From Pseudoxanthomonas sp. X-1 (GTDB lineage Bacteria > Pseudomonadota > Gammaproteobacteria > Xanthomonadales > Xanthomonadaceae): a stretch of DNA of 64,000 nucleotides. The DNA is taken from assembly GCF_020042665.1 (NCBI RefSeq), contig NZ_CP083376.1, forward strand, positions 2,640,001 to 2,704,000. Reading direction: 5' to 3'. Under the pieces are notes generated by a model that did no database searches, had not been told where the DNA came from, and saw nothing but the letters and a program-made list of their open reading frames with translations. Made by a program: the position numbers and the translations under genes. This document shows positions 51,658 to 60,995 of the stretch, in pieces; within the stretch, counting starts at the first letter, position 1; the number at the start of each line of letters is the position of its first letter.

Positions 51658-52343
51658 GCCGCTTCAAGAACGAGATCACCCATCTGCAGGCGCACATCAA
51701 GACGCTTCGCCTGGGTGCTGGCGCGCTGGTCATCGTCGCCCTGGTCATGGGCGGCGGCTGGTGGAGCGCTCCGCGCGACCTGACCATCCACGTCCCGCCT
51801 GATCTGCGCTCCGGCAGTACCCGCAAGTGGTGGGAAGTGCCGCCCGAATCGGTCTATGCGTTCACGTTCTACGTGTTTCAGACCCTCAACCGCTGGCCGA
51901 CGAATGGCGAAGAGGACTATGCGCGTAATCTCCACACGCTCTCGCCGTACCTCACCCCATCCTGCCAGGCCTTCCTGCGGGCGGACTACGACTATCGCCG
52001 CTCCACGGGCGAGCTGCGTCAGCGCGTGCGCGGCATCTACGAAATCCCCGGTCGCGGCTACGGTGACGACCCCACGGCGCGCGTGCGCGTGGTGTCCGAC
52101 CGCGACTGGGTGGTGACGCTGGACATCACCGCAGACGAGTACTACGGGGCGGAACAAGTCAAGCGGGCTTTGGTGCGCTACCCCGTGAAAGTCACGCGGG
52201 TGGACATCGATCCCGCTCGCAATCCGTTTGGCCTGGCGCTCGACTGCTACGAGGGTGCGCCCCAGCGCATCAGCACACCGGAGCCGTCGCGCCCGGCACC
52301 TGGCGGCCTGTCTCCGCAAGCGCCTCAAGGAGAAACCCCATGA
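51654..52343 (+). CDS. PFL_4703-family ICE protein (TIGR03746), VirB8/TraE-like
   Basis: The protein has 229 residues. One membrane helix lies near 20-37 (LGAGALVIVALVMGGGWW). The periplasmic part holds IHVPPDLRSGSTRKWWEVPP, AFTFYVFQTLNRWPTNGEEDY and a NTF2-like body. It has the layout of TraE/VirB8 scaffold proteins. Overlap with both neighbours shows tight coupling. The C-terminal tail is Pro-rich and disordered. Confidence 0.9.
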   Translation: MSRFKNEITHLQAHIKTLRLGAGALVIVALVMGGGWWSAPRDLTIHVPPDLRSGSTRKWWEVPPESVYAFTFYVFQTLNRWPTNGEEDYARNLHTLSPYLTPSCQAFLRADYDYRRSTGELRQRVRGIYEIPGRGYGDDPTARVRVVSDRDWVVTLDITADEYYGAEQVKRALVRYPVKVTRVDIDPARNPFGLALDCYEGAPQRISTPEPSRPAPGGLSPQAPQGETP

Positions 52344-53257
52344 AGCACCTTGTACTCGCACTGCTGGGGCTGCTGGCCGTCGCCTCGGCTCCTTTTGCCC
52401 AGGCCGTGGAGATCCTTCGCTGGGAACGCATGCCCCTGGCCGTGCCCCTGCGTGTCGGGCAGGAGCGCGTCGTGTTTATCAACCGGAACGTCCGCGTGGG
52501 CGTGCCCGCGGGCGTCGGCGAGCGCTTGCGGGTGCAGAGTGCGGGCGGCGCGGTGTACCTGCGCGCGAGCGAGCCGATCGAGCCCACACGGCTGCAATTG
52601 CAGGATGCCGACACGGGCGCGCTGATTCTGCTCGATATCGCGGCCGAGCCGGCCAAGGACGGCGAAGCCGAGTTGGAGCCGGTGCGCATCGTCGAGGGCG
52701 ACAGCGCCCCGACGCGCTATGGCGATCAAGCCGACGGAGCAGACGACGCCCCGGCGCGCGCCCAGGACCAGGCAGGCGCGCGGGCAGCGCGGCGTGAAAC
52801 CCCGGTTCCGGTCGTGCTGACGCGCTTCGCCGCGCAGAACCTCTACGCACCGCTGCGCACCGTGGAGCCGCTGCCGGGCGTCATGCGGGTGAACCTGCGC
52901 CGCGATCTCGACCTCGGCACGCTGGTGCCGACGCTGCCGGTGCGCGCAGTTGCGCTCGCCTCGTGGCGTCTGGAAGACCAGTGGGTCACAGCCGTGCGCC
53001 TCACCAATAGCAGCGGCGGCTGGATCACCCTGGACCCGCGCGTGTTGCAGGGCGATTTCCTCACCGCCACCTTCCAGCACGAAGCACTCGGCCCGCGCGG
53101 GACGCCAGAGGACACGACCGTCCTGTACTTGGTGACGCGGGGGCACGGCCTCGCGCAATCGCTGCTGCCGGCGATCAACCGCTTCGACCCAGCCGTGCAT
53201 CTGCCGCAGCCCGAAGCCGAGGCCACCGACGACAAGGAGGCCCGCCATGCGCAGTAA
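52340..53257 (+). CDS. TIGR03749-family ICE protein, TraK/VirB9-like
   Basis: The protein has 305 residues. A signal peptide ends at APFAQA-VE. Family blocks are ILRWERMPLAVPLRVGQERVV, AGGAVYLRASEPIEPTRLQLQ and LTRFAAQNLYAPLRTVEPLPG. It is a periplasmic, beta-rich protein in the place of TraK/VirB9 of the outer-membrane core complex. An 11-base overlap couples it to the next gene. Confidence 0.9.
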   Translation: MKHLVLALLGLLAVASAPFAQAVEILRWERMPLAVPLRVGQERVVFINRNVRVGVPAGVGERLRVQSAGGAVYLRASEPIEPTRLQLQDADTGALILLDIAAEPAKDGEAELEPVRIVEGDSAPTRYGDQADGADDAPARAQDQAGARAARRETPVPVVLTRFAAQNLYAPLRTVEPLPGVMRVNLRRDLDLGTLVPTLPVRAVALASWRLEDQWVTAVRLTNSSGGWITLDPRVLQGDFLTATFQHEALGPRGTPEDTTVLYLVTRGHGLAQSLLPAINRFDPAVHLPQPEAEATDDKEARHAQ

Positions 53258-54677
53258 CGGACTCCTGAAGTGGTTAATGATCCCCGTGGCCCTGCTGGTG
53301 CTGTTCGTCGCCATCCGGCTGTTTTCGGGTGGAGGCTCGTCGGCGCCGCCCGCTGCGGATGCCGGCGCCAAGCTCACGCCGGAGGAGATGAAGGCGCTGG
53401 GCATCGAGGGCGATACCCCCCGCGATACCGTGGCGACGCTCGTGGCGCAAGTGAAGCAGTTGCGCACCGAACTGCAGACGGCGCTGTCCGACAACAAGTC
53501 CCAGCGCGAAGAGAACCAGCGCCTGCGCCAACGCGAGAACTCGATCGACCAGCGCATCAATTCGGCGCTGGAGACCGAGCGCTCCAACCTGCGCCGCGAC
53601 CAGCAGCAGGCAGCCAGCGAACGCCAGCAGACCGAGGGACTGCTCGCCGACCTGCAGCGGCGCCTGGAAGGCATCGGCGGGCGCGGCGGCGGCCACGCCG
53701 ATCTACCCGTGGGCCTGGGGCTGCGTAACGGCGACGAGGCAGGCATGGAAGGCGGCGTGCGCTGGGTCGAGCCGGACGACGCGAAGCCCGCTGATGGGCG
53801 TAACGGCAGTCGCGGCACGGGTGGCGGCATGAGCTTTCCGACGAGCTTCGGCCCCGCGCAGAGCACGCTGGAAACCACGGCACAAACCGTGGCGAACGCG
53901 GGCGCCCGCGCCGCAGGCGTCAAGAGCGCCAAGCCGGTCTATACGGTGCCGACCAACTCGACGCTGATGGGATCGGTGGCAATGACGGCGCTGATCGGCC
54001 GCGTGCCGATCGACGGTACGGTCAACGATCCGTATCCGTTCAAAGTCCTGGTCGGTCCCGACAATCTCACGGCAAACGGTATCGACATTCCCGACGTGGC
54101 GGGCGCCGTGTTTTCCGGCACGGCCTCGGGCGACTGGACGCTCTCTTGCGTGCGCGGCCAGGTGCGCAGCATCACCTTTGTGTTCCATGACGGGACCATT
54201 CGGACGATTCCCGAAGACCGCGACGGCAACCAGCAGAACAACCAGCAGCAGAACTCTCAAAGTGGGGGCCTGGGCTGGATCAGCGATCCCTATGGCATTC
54301 CCTGCGTCAGCGGAGAGCGGCGCAGCAACGCCCAGCAGTACCTCGGTTCGCAGGCGCTGATCACCGCGGCGGGTGCTGGCGTGGCCTCGCTCATCGACAG
54401 CGACAGCGGTCAGATGTCCTACGTGGGCGCAGACGGTTCCATCGGCAGCGTCGGCATTTCCAGCAACGAGGCCGTAGGTCGCATCCTGGCCGGTGGCGTG
54501 CGCGACATGGCCGATTGGGTGAACAAGTTGTACGGCCAGGCCTTCGCCGCCGTCTATGTCCAACCCGGCGCAAAGGTCGCCGTCCACCTCGAAAAGCCGC
54601 TCGCCATCGATTTCGATCCCGAAGGTCGCAAGGTCGATCACCGTGCAGGAGAAAGCCATGCTCTCGAACTTGAATAA
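53247..54677 (+). CDS. TIGR03752-family ICE protein, TraB/VirB10-like
   Basis: The protein has 476 residues. An N-terminal membrane helix (WLMIPVALLVLFVAIRLF) anchors a long coiled coil (about 60-150, QLRTELQTALSDNKSQREEN). The C-terminal VirB10-like beta-barrel begins at VYTVPTNSTLMGSVAMTAL, with DPYPFKVLVGPDNLTANG and a final VQPGAKVAVHLEKPLAIDFD. It spans the envelope and energises the core complex. It overlaps the lipoprotein gene by 20 bases. Confidence 0.93.
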   Translation: MRSNGLLKWLMIPVALLVLFVAIRLFSGGGSSAPPAADAGAKLTPEEMKALGIEGDTPRDTVATLVAQVKQLRTELQTALSDNKSQREENQRLRQRENSIDQRINSALETERSNLRRDQQQAASERQQTEGLLADLQRRLEGIGGRGGGHADLPVGLGLRNGDEAGMEGGVRWVEPDDAKPADGRNGSRGTGGGMSFPTSFGPAQSTLETTAQTVANAGARAAGVKSAKPVYTVPTNSTLMGSVAMTALIGRVPIDGTVNDPYPFKVLVGPDNLTANGIDIPDVAGAVFSGTASGDWTLSCVRGQVRSITFVFHDGTIRTIPEDRDGNQQNNQQQNSQSGGLGWISDPYGIPCVSGERRSNAQQYLGSQALITAAGAGVASLIDSDSGQMSYVGADGSIGSVGISSNEAVGRILAGGVRDMADWVNKLYGQAFAAVYVQPGAKVAVHLEKPLAIDFDPEGRKVDHRAGESHALELE

Positions 54678-55098
54678 GGGCCTGGCGCTGGCCCTTGCCG
54701 TCGCGGTGCTCGGCGGCTGCGCCACCAGCAAGGAAAAGCTGCTGCCCCACGGCGACAGCACGATGATGGACATCTGGCAGCAGAACGCCGGTGACGGCGG
54801 CGGTGGCGCCGGCCAGGTGGCACGCAGGCAATTGCTCGACGCGCGCCAGAGCCTGCGCCGGCCGCTGACCGAGATGGATGTACAGGCCGCGCCCGCCGAG
54901 CAGATGCGCTACACGCGCACAGCGCGCAACGAGGTCTATCGCCAGTTCCAGCGCCTGCCGAATCCCGACCTGGTGATGTACGTGTACCCGCACCTGGCAG
55001 GCACGGACCCGGTGCCCGTGCCGGGCTATACGACGGTTTTTCCCTTGTACCAGCGCGTGCAGTACGCCATGCCGGGCGAGCGCGTGGAGGACTACTGA
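54658..55098 (+). CDS. TIGR03751-family conjugal transfer lipoprotein, TraV/VirB7-like
   Basis: The protein has 146 residues. The ATG at 54658 follows AGGAGAAAGCC. The lipobox AVAVLGGC puts the acylated Cys near residue 21. Family blocks are MMDIWQQNAGDGGG, NEVYRQFQRLPNPDLVMYVYPHL and VPGYTTVFPLYQRV. It belongs to the outer-membrane core. Its TGA shares a base with the next ATG. Confidence 0.92.
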   Translation: MLSNLNKGLALALAVAVLGGCATSKEKLLPHGDSTMMDIWQQNAGDGGGGAGQVARRQLLDARQSLRRPLTEMDVQAAPAEQMRYTRTARNEVYRQFQRLPNPDLVMYVYPHLAGTDPVPVPGYTTVFPLYQRVQYAMPGERVEDY

Positions 55099-57980
55099 TG
55101 CGCTGGAAACTCCCCTGGCACAAGTCGGCCGCGCCGAAGCTGGCCGCATCCGGCGCAGGCGATGACGAGCGGCCGGAGGGCTGGCAACGCCACGTCGAGG
55201 CCTTGCGCCAGGCCGGCATCCCAGAACCCGGCACGGCGGTCCATGGCCGCAGGCCGGCGACCGTGGCCGACGAGCAGGCGCTGTACGACGTCGCGCCGTC
55301 GTTCGCGGAATTCCTGCCCTGGGTGGAGTTCCTGCCCGATTCGAAGTCCATGCTGCTGGAAGACGGGCAATCGGTCGCGGCATTCTACGAGCTGGTGCCG
55401 CTGGGCACCGAGGGCCGGGAACCCGGCTGGCTCGCGCATGCCCGCGACGCCTTGGAGAACGCGCTCCAGGACTCGTTCGATGAACTGGACGAGAACCCCT
55501 GGGTACTCCAGCTCTACGCCCAGGACGAACCCAGCTTCGACCAGTACATGCAGACCCTGCGCGACTACGTGCAGCCGCGCGCCCGCAATACGGCTTTCAC
55601 CGAGTTCTACCTTCGCTTCTTCGGACACCACCTGCGCGCGGTAGCGAAGCCGGGCGGGCTGTTCGAGGACACGGTGGTCACGCGGCTGCGTTGGCGCGGC
55701 CAGACGCGGCGCGTGCGCATGGTCGTCTATCGCCGGGCCACCGGGCAGGCGAGCCGCCGCGGCCAGACGCCCGAGCAGATGCTGAACATCGTCTGTGATC
55801 GCCTGTGTGGCGGGCTGGCGAACGCCGGCATCCAGGCCCGGCGCATGGTCGCGGCCGACGTCCATGACTGGCTACTGCGGTGGTTTAACCCGCGTCCCAC
55901 GCTGCTCGGCCCTGGGGTCGAGGACCGCGAACGCTTCTATGCGCTGGCACGCTACCCCGACGAGACAGAAGACGGTGAGATCGAGCTGGCGAGCGGACGG
56001 GATTTCAGCCAGCGGCTTTTCTTCAGCCAGCCACGTTCGGACGCGGAGCACGGCACCTGGCACTTCGACGGCATGCCGCATCGTGTGCTGGTCACTGACC
56101 GGCTGCGCATGCCGCCCGGCACGGGGCATTTGACTGGCGAAACTCGCAAAGGCGATGCGATCAATACGCTGTTCGATCAGATGCCCGAGGACACGACGAT
56201 GTGTCTGACCATGGTGGCGACCCCCCAGGACATCCTCGAATCGCACCTGAACCACCTGGCGAAGAAGGCAGTCGGCGAAACACTGGCATCGGAACAGACG
56301 CTCAAGGATGTGCAGGAGGCCCGCTCGCTGATCGGCAGCGCGCACAAGCTGTACCGGGGAACACTGGCGTTCTATTTGCGCGGCCGGGATGAAGCCGAAC
56401 TGGACCGGCGCGGCCTTGATCTGGCGAACGTGATGCTTAACGCCGGTTTGCAGCCCGTGCGCGAGGACGATGAAGTCGCGCCTTTGAACAGTTATCTGCG
56501 CTGGCTGCCGTGCTGCTACAACCCGAGCCAGGATCGACGGAACTGGTTCACCCAACTGATGTTCGCCCAGCACGTGGCGAACCTCTCACCGGCCTGGGGC
56601 CGCAGCCAGGGCACGGGCCATCCGGGTAATACGTTCTTCAATCGAGGCGGCGGGCCGATCACCTTTGACCCGCTCAACCGCCTGGATCGGCAGATGAACG
56701 CGCACCTGTTCCTGTTCGGCCCCACCGGCTCCGGCAAAAGCGCAACGCTCAACAACCTCTTGAACCAGGTCACGGCCATCTACCGGCCGCGCCTCTTCAT
56801 CGTGGAAGCCGGCAACAGCTTCGGCTTGTTCAGCGATTTCGCCAAGCGCCTGGGCCTGACTGTGAACCGGGTCAAGCTGGCCCCTGGCTCGGGCATCAGC
56901 CTGGCGCCGTTCGCCGACGCGCGTCGGCTGATCGAAACGCCGAGCGACGTGCAGACGCTGGATGCCGATGTGCTGGACGAGGACATGCCACCCGATGCAT
57001 CGGCCATGGAAGCGGACGAGCAGCGCGACGTACTCGGCGAGTTGGAAATCACCGCACGGCTGATGATCACCGGCGGCGAGGATAAAGAAGAGGCCCGGAT
57101 GACGCGGGCCGATCGCTCGCTCATCCGCCAGTGCATCCTCGACGCCGCCGAGCATTGCGTGGCCGAGAAGCGCACGGTGCTCACGCGCGACGTGCGCAAC
57201 GCGCTGCGCGAGCGCGGCCAGGACCCAACGCTGCCAGAGATGCGGCGCGTGCGGCTGCTGGAGATGGCAGATGCCATGGACATGTTCTGTCAAGGCACCG
57301 ATGGCGAAATGTTCGACCGCGACGGCACGCCGTGGCCCGAGGCCGACATCACCCTGGTCGATCTGGCGACCTATGCCCGCGAAGGCTACAACGCGCAGCT
57401 TTCCATCGCCTACATCAGCCTGATCAGCACGGTGAACAACATCGCCGAGCGCGACCAGTACCTGGGCCGCCCGATCATCAACGTGACCGATGAAGGGCAC
57501 ATCATCACCAAGAACCCGCTGCTCGCGCCCTACGTCGTGAAGATCACGAAGATGTGGCGCAAGTTGGGTGCCTGGTTTTGGCTCGCGACGCAGAATATCG
57601 ACGATCTGCCGCGCGCCGCGGAACCCATGCTCAACATGATCGAGTGGTGGATCTGCCTGTCGATGCCGCCGGACGAGGTAGAGAAGATCGCCCGGTTCCG
57701 CGAACTCTCGCCCGCGCAGAAAGCGCTGATGCTTTCGGCGCGCAAAGAGGCGGGGAAATTCACCGAGGGCGTCATCCTCTCCAAGAGCATGGAAGTGCTG
57801 TTCCGCGCCGTGCCGCCGAGCCTGTACCTCGCGCTCGCGCAAACCGAACCCGAAGAGAAGGCAGAGCGCTACCAGCTCATGCAGCAATACGGCTGCACCG
57901 AGCTGGAAGCAGCTTTCAAGGTCGCCGAGAAGATCGACCAGGCACGCGGCATCGAGTCGCCGGCCTTGGAACTGTCGTAA
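55098..57980 (+). CDS. traC: Conjugative transfer ATPase, TraC/VirB4-like (TIGR03744)
   Basis: The protein has 960 residues. The ATPase domain carries Walker A LFLFGPTGSGKSATLNNLL near 540 and Walker B IINVTDEGHIITKNPLL near 793, followed by WFWLATQNIDDLPRAAEPML, typical of VirB4. The N-terminal half is the VirB4-specific part. It powers assembly of the pilus and channel at the inner membrane. It starts on the last base of the lipoprotein stop (TGATG). Confidence 0.95.
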   Translation: MRWKLPWHKSAAPKLAASGAGDDERPEGWQRHVEALRQAGIPEPGTAVHGRRPATVADEQALYDVAPSFAEFLPWVEFLPDSKSMLLEDGQSVAAFYELVPLGTEGREPGWLAHARDALENALQDSFDELDENPWVLQLYAQDEPSFDQYMQTLRDYVQPRARNTAFTEFYLRFFGHHLRAVAKPGGLFEDTVVTRLRWRGQTRRVRMVVYRRATGQASRRGQTPEQMLNIVCDRLCGGLANAGIQARRMVAADVHDWLLRWFNPRPTLLGPGVEDRERFYALARYPDETEDGEIELASGRDFSQRLFFSQPRSDAEHGTWHFDGMPHRVLVTDRLRMPPGTGHLTGETRKGDAINTLFDQMPEDTTMCLTMVATPQDILESHLNHLAKKAVGETLASEQTLKDVQEARSLIGSAHKLYRGTLAFYLRGRDEAELDRRGLDLANVMLNAGLQPVREDDEVAPLNSYLRWLPCCYNPSQDRRNWFTQLMFAQHVANLSPAWGRSQGTGHPGNTFFNRGGGPITFDPLNRLDRQMNAHLFLFGPTGSGKSATLNNLLNQVTAIYRPRLFIVEAGNSFGLFSDFAKRLGLTVNRVKLAPGSGISLAPFADARRLIETPSDVQTLDADVLDEDMPPDASAMEADEQRDVLGELEITARLMITGGEDKEEARMTRADRSLIRQCILDAAEHCVAEKRTVLTRDVRNALRERGQDPTLPEMRRVRLLEMADAMDMFCQGTDGEMFDRDGTPWPEADITLVDLATYAREGYNAQLSIAYISLISTVNNIAERDQYLGRPIINVTDEGHIITKNPLLAPYVVKITKMWRKLGAWFWLATQNIDDLPRAAEPMLNMIEWWICLSMPPDEVEKIARFRELSPAQKALMLSARKEAGKFTEGVILSKSMEVLFRAVPPSLYLALAQTEPEEKAERYQLMQQYGCTELEAAFKVAEKIDQARGIESPALELS

Positions 57981-57993
57981 GCCGGAGAACACC

Positions 57994-58758
57994 ATGGAGC
58001 AGAAGCGTCCTTCCATTCCGATACAAGTCCAGGCGTTCCGCCGTCGCCACAGGCGGCCCCGCTGGCCTTGGGCCTTGACTGCTGCGCTGGTCGCGCTGCT
58101 GCTGATCTGGCTCGTGTCCCGGTCGCCCGGCGAATCCTCATCGCAGTCGCCCACGCCGGCTAGCACGGCGCAGATGGCCGGGCCGCCCTGGAAAATGGGC
58201 AACCCCGAGGGCCGTTTCACACTGACGCTCTATGCCGATCTGGAATGTCCGTTCTGCCGGGAGTACTTCCCGCAGCTCAAGCGCTGGGTCGGCAGCAACG
58301 CCGACGTGACCCTGCAATGGCATCACCAGCCGCTGGCTGCGCACGAGCCGGCCGCGTTGGCCGAGGCGCGTCTGGTCGAGTGCGTCGCCGAAGCCGGCGG
58401 GCATGCTGCCTTCTGGCGAGCCGTCGAGTGGGTCTATGCCCACACGCGCAGCGACGGCCTGGGACTGCCCGATGGCCTGCGCTACCCCGAATCGACGCCG
58501 GCCGTCGAGCAGTGCATGGCAAGCGAGCGGGTCGACGCGGCCATCCGCGCCCAGGCCGCGGAAGCCACGAAAAGCGGCGTGACGGCCACGCCGTCGCTGC
58601 GCCTGCTCGATCGCCAGACGGGTCAGTCCATCCTGCTGCAGGGACCGATCGAAGGCGATGCCTTGCTGTCGGCCATGGACATGCTGTCCGCTGATGAACC
58701 ACCCGCCACACCCGCCACCGAAATGCCTGCCGACGTTGTCGGCGACATGCCCAGGTAG
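57994..58758 (+). CDS. DsbA/thioredoxin-like membrane-anchored oxidoreductase
   Basis: The protein has 254 residues. One membrane helix lies near 27-45 (WPWALTAALVALLLIWLV). The periplasmic domain has the redox motif ADLECPFCREYF near 85 and the cis-Pro-like SGVTATPSLRLLD. It probably oxidises or isomerises cysteines of pilus or core proteins. The last codons (EMPADVVGDMPR) are written by the first hairpin of RNA element copy 4, and its stop codon lies in the second stem. Confidence 0.87.
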   Translation: MEQKRPSIPIQVQAFRRRHRRPRWPWALTAALVALLLIWLVSRSPGESSSQSPTPASTAQMAGPPWKMGNPEGRFTLTLYADLECPFCREYFPQLKRWVGSNADVTLQWHHQPLAAHEPAALAEARLVECVAEAGGHAAFWRAVEWVYAHTRSDGLGLPDGLRYPESTPAVEQCMASERVDAAIRAQAAEATKSGVTATPSLRLLDRQTGQSILLQGPIEGDALLSAMDMLSADEPPATPATEMPADVVGDMPR

Positions 58759-58825
58759 CCCGCGGTCCTTGAGGCTACGGCGCAGTCTTCTGCGCTGACC
58801 GCTCCCCGTTCGCTCCGCATCCTGG
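58721..58825 (+). ncRNA. Three-stem cis-regulatory RNA-like element, copy 4
   Basis: Stem 1 is GCCGAC (58729-58734) / GTCGGC (58738-58743). The linker GACATGCCCAG leads to stem 2, GTAGCC (58755-58760) / GGCTAC (58773-58778). Stem 3 is GCGCAG (58780-58785) / CTGCGC (58790-58795) with a TCTT loop. A CTCCGCATCC tail follows. All stems are perfect. It overlaps the end of the DsbA-like gene and precedes the RadC-like gene by about 120 bases. Confidence 0.78.
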
Positions 58826-58942
58826 CCGCGAACAATCACCTCTGCGTGGTGGTGGATGCACCTTGTTCCGTTGTTCTCATCCCCAGGAGGGCTTGCCCTC
58901 CCAGGGCGTGCGCCCTCTGATCTCATCATCCGGAGGTTCGCC

Positions 58943-59437
58943 ATGTCTCTCGTCGTCAATGACTCCTGCGTGGAGTCGCTTTCCGCTGTCGCAGCCCAGC
59001 GTGAGGACTGGATCATCCAGCAGGCTATCGCGCTGCTGGAGAGACGGATCTTCAAAGTCGGACCGTGCCTCAGCCGACCGGCCGCCGTGCGGGACTACCT
59101 GCGTCTAAAACTGGTCGCTGAGCCCAACGAGGTATTCGCAATCGTTTTCCTGGACAGCATGCACCAAGTGTTGGCCTACGAGCCGATGTTCAGGGGCACG
59201 ATCAATTCGACTGCGGTCTATCCCCGTGTCGTCGTGCAGCGTGTATTGGAGCTGAAAGCCGCCGCAGTGGTCTTCGCGCACCAGCACCCCTCGGGTGTCA
59301 CTGAGCCGTCGAGCGCCGATCGTGCGCTGACCCAGCAACTGCAGGCAGCGCTGGCGCTGATCGATGTTCGGGTACTGGATCACATCATCGTTGGCCAGGG
59401 GATTCCGTACTCCTTCGCGGAGCACAGCTTGCTGTAG
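58943..59437 (+). CDS. RadC-like JAB domain protein of the ICE
   Basis: The protein has 164 residues. The ATG at 58943 follows CCGGAGGTTCGCC. The JAB/MPN zinc motif is VVFAHQHPSGVTEPSSAD near 112, and FAIVFLDSMHQVLAYEPMFRG precedes it. RadC-like proteins of mobile elements are common; a role in DNA metabolism or anti-defence has been suggested but not settled. It is cut off from the conjugation operon by a long leader with an RNA element and by a terminator behind it. Confidence 0.92.
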   Translation: MSLVVNDSCVESLSAVAAQREDWIIQQAIALLERRIFKVGPCLSRPAAVRDYLRLKLVAEPNEVFAIVFLDSMHQVLAYEPMFRGTINSTAVYPRVVVQRVLELKAAAVVFAHQHPSGVTEPSSADRALTQQLQAALALIDVRVLDHIIVGQGIPYSFAEHSLL

Positions 59438-59457
59438 CGCATCGTTCATTGATCACA

Positions 59458-59481
59458 ACGGGGGCTTCGGCCTCCGTTTCT
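59458..59481 (+). terminator. Rho-independent terminator after the RadC-like gene
   Basis: ACGGGGGC (59458-59465), a TTCG loop and GCCTCCGT (59470-59477) are followed by TTCTTCC; one G-U pair lies in the stem. Confidence 0.75.
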
Positions 59482-59526
59482 TCCTTGCCCCGAAGCAAGC
59501 AGGTATGCGGGGTGTCCGCGATGCGC

Positions 59527-59534
59527 ATTGTTTG
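59527..59534 (+). promoter_or_regulatory. ATTGTTTG motif 69 bases before the TIGR03757 gene
   Basis: ATTGTTTG followed by TGGGGGC. It is preceded by a terminator, so a new transcript must start here; this supports a promoter role for the motif. Confidence 0.6.
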
Positions 59535-59595
59535 TGGGGGCTGCACCGGATTCGGCGTTTGACTATGGCCCTGATCAACTTCCGGGGCACGTGTC

Positions 59596-60042
59596 ATGCC
59601 AGCATCTTTTCCCAGGTTCGCGCCAAGCTGGCGAGCCCTTGGCCTGGCCGTTGCACTGCCGGTGTCCTTGGGTGTCTTTAGTCCGGCCACATTCGCTGCC
59701 GATGTGCTGGTCATCACCGACAGCCGCCATCCGGTCAAGACCATGGGCGGCGAGCGGCTGATCGAGCTGGACGAAGCGCACCGGATCGAAGCGGAGCTTT
59801 CTGCGGAACTGCCCGCCGAACCCGAGCAGGCGACCGCCATCGTCAAGCGCCGACTGAACAGCGGCGGCACCGATCTCCAACGCCGCATCGCTTCCGCCTA
59901 CCAGGGCGTCACCGACGCGTGGAGCCTGGGCATCACCAGCATCCCGGCCGTCGTGGTGGATCAACGCTACGTCGTCTATGGCGAACCGGATGTGGCCCGC
60001 GCAGTCGCTCGCATCGAGCAGCACTGGAGGGCCCAGCCGTGA
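59596..60042 (+). CDS. TIGR03757-family ICE protein (TrbC/thioredoxin-like)
   Basis: The protein has 148 residues. A signal peptide ends at PATFA-AD. Family blocks are VLVITDSRHPVKTMGGERLIELD and AWSLGITSIPAVVVDQRYVVYGE, which is a TrbC-like, thioredoxin-derived fold without the CxxC. It is a periplasmic part of conjugative pilus assembly. Its TGA overlaps the GTG of the next gene. Confidence 0.9.
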   Translation: MPASFPRFAPSWRALGLAVALPVSLGVFSPATFAADVLVITDSRHPVKTMGGERLIELDEAHRIEAELSAELPAEPEQATAIVKRRLNSGGTDLQRRIASAYQGVTDAWSLGITSIPAVVVDQRYVVYGEPDVARAVARIEQHWRAQP

Positions 60043-60986
60043 CCCGCCCATTCGACCTGATGCGCCGCCTGCGTGCTGGCGTGGCGTCCGTTCTGCTGCT
60101 CAGCGCCACGGGCAGCTACGCGCTCAACACCGCAACCATCGTCGGCTCGGTGGCATCGCCAGACTGCCTCGAATACCGCGTCGTCGGGATCTGCTACTGG
60201 CTCTACTGCACCTGGACGGGCTGTACGGTACGCACGTCCATCAAGGTCCGCCACTACATCCCCGATGCGATCGTCTCCAGCTACAGCAACACCGGCGAAA
60301 ACCCCTGGATCGAAGTCCGGCCGATGAGCACGCCCAACCCATCCGCCCAAACCGGCGGGGACGGAACGACGAACGAGGACCACGAAAACAACCTCGCCAA
60401 GTTCAAGAACGCGGACGTCATCGGGCACCCGGGCGTCGAGGTGTTCAACCAGTTCGTGTCGTCCTCGGGCTACTTCTGCGAGGGTGCGGGCACGGCGTTC
60501 ATGCCGTACTTGCTCGGCACCCTGGACACGCTGGCCTGGCGCTACAACGTGCCCGAGATGGCCTACCCGGAGGCGCTAATTCCCGGCATGCGTGAGGTCG
60601 GTGCACGCACCACGATGAACCTCTGGGGCAACGTGTATCCCCGCGGGGGTTTCCTGCACCAGACCGACGACCACAAGGCCAGTGCAGTGGTGGCCCAGCG
60701 CGCAGGCGATGTCGTCACGCGCCGGGGACAGATCCACGTTTATCAGCCGCTGCTCGCCAACTCCCGCGATGGCTACTGGCCGGCTGGCGCGCTCATGGAG
60801 AGCGATGCCTCGACGGGCAAGTGGCAGGAACTCACGCCAGTCCTGTCCTCGTCCTGCTCGGTCTTCCCGCGCAGCGGCGCCCTGACACAGGCCCGGCAAG
60901 GCGATTACGCCTGGGCGCTGTGGCGGCCCTATGCGTGCTGCGAACGCCGGGGCCAGGTGTTTCTCGGCAGCGTCGATTTCCTCTGA
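60039..60986 (+). CDS. TIGR03756-family ICE protein (TraU-like)
   Basis: The protein has 315 residues from a GTG at 60039 that overlaps the previous stop (GTGA). A signal peptide ends near GSYA-LN. The Cys-rich mature part (CLEYRVVGICYWLYCTWTGC) and the end PYACCERRGQVFLGSVDFL match TraU-type periplasmic conjugation proteins. The many cysteines explain the DsbA-like gene nearby. Confidence 0.9.
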   Translation: MTRPFDLMRRLRAGVASVLLLSATGSYALNTATIVGSVASPDCLEYRVVGICYWLYCTWTGCTVRTSIKVRHYIPDAIVSSYSNTGENPWIEVRPMSTPNPSAQTGGDGTTNEDHENNLAKFKNADVIGHPGVEVFNQFVSSSGYFCEGAGTAFMPYLLGTLDTLAWRYNVPEMAYPEALIPGMREVGARTTMNLWGNVYPRGGFLHQTDDHKASAVVAQRAGDVVTRRGQIHVYQPLLANSRDGYWPAGALMESDASTGKWQELTPVLSSSCSVFPRSGALTQARQGDYAWALWRPYACCERRGQVFLGSVDFL

Positions 60987-60995
60987 GGTGGTGCC

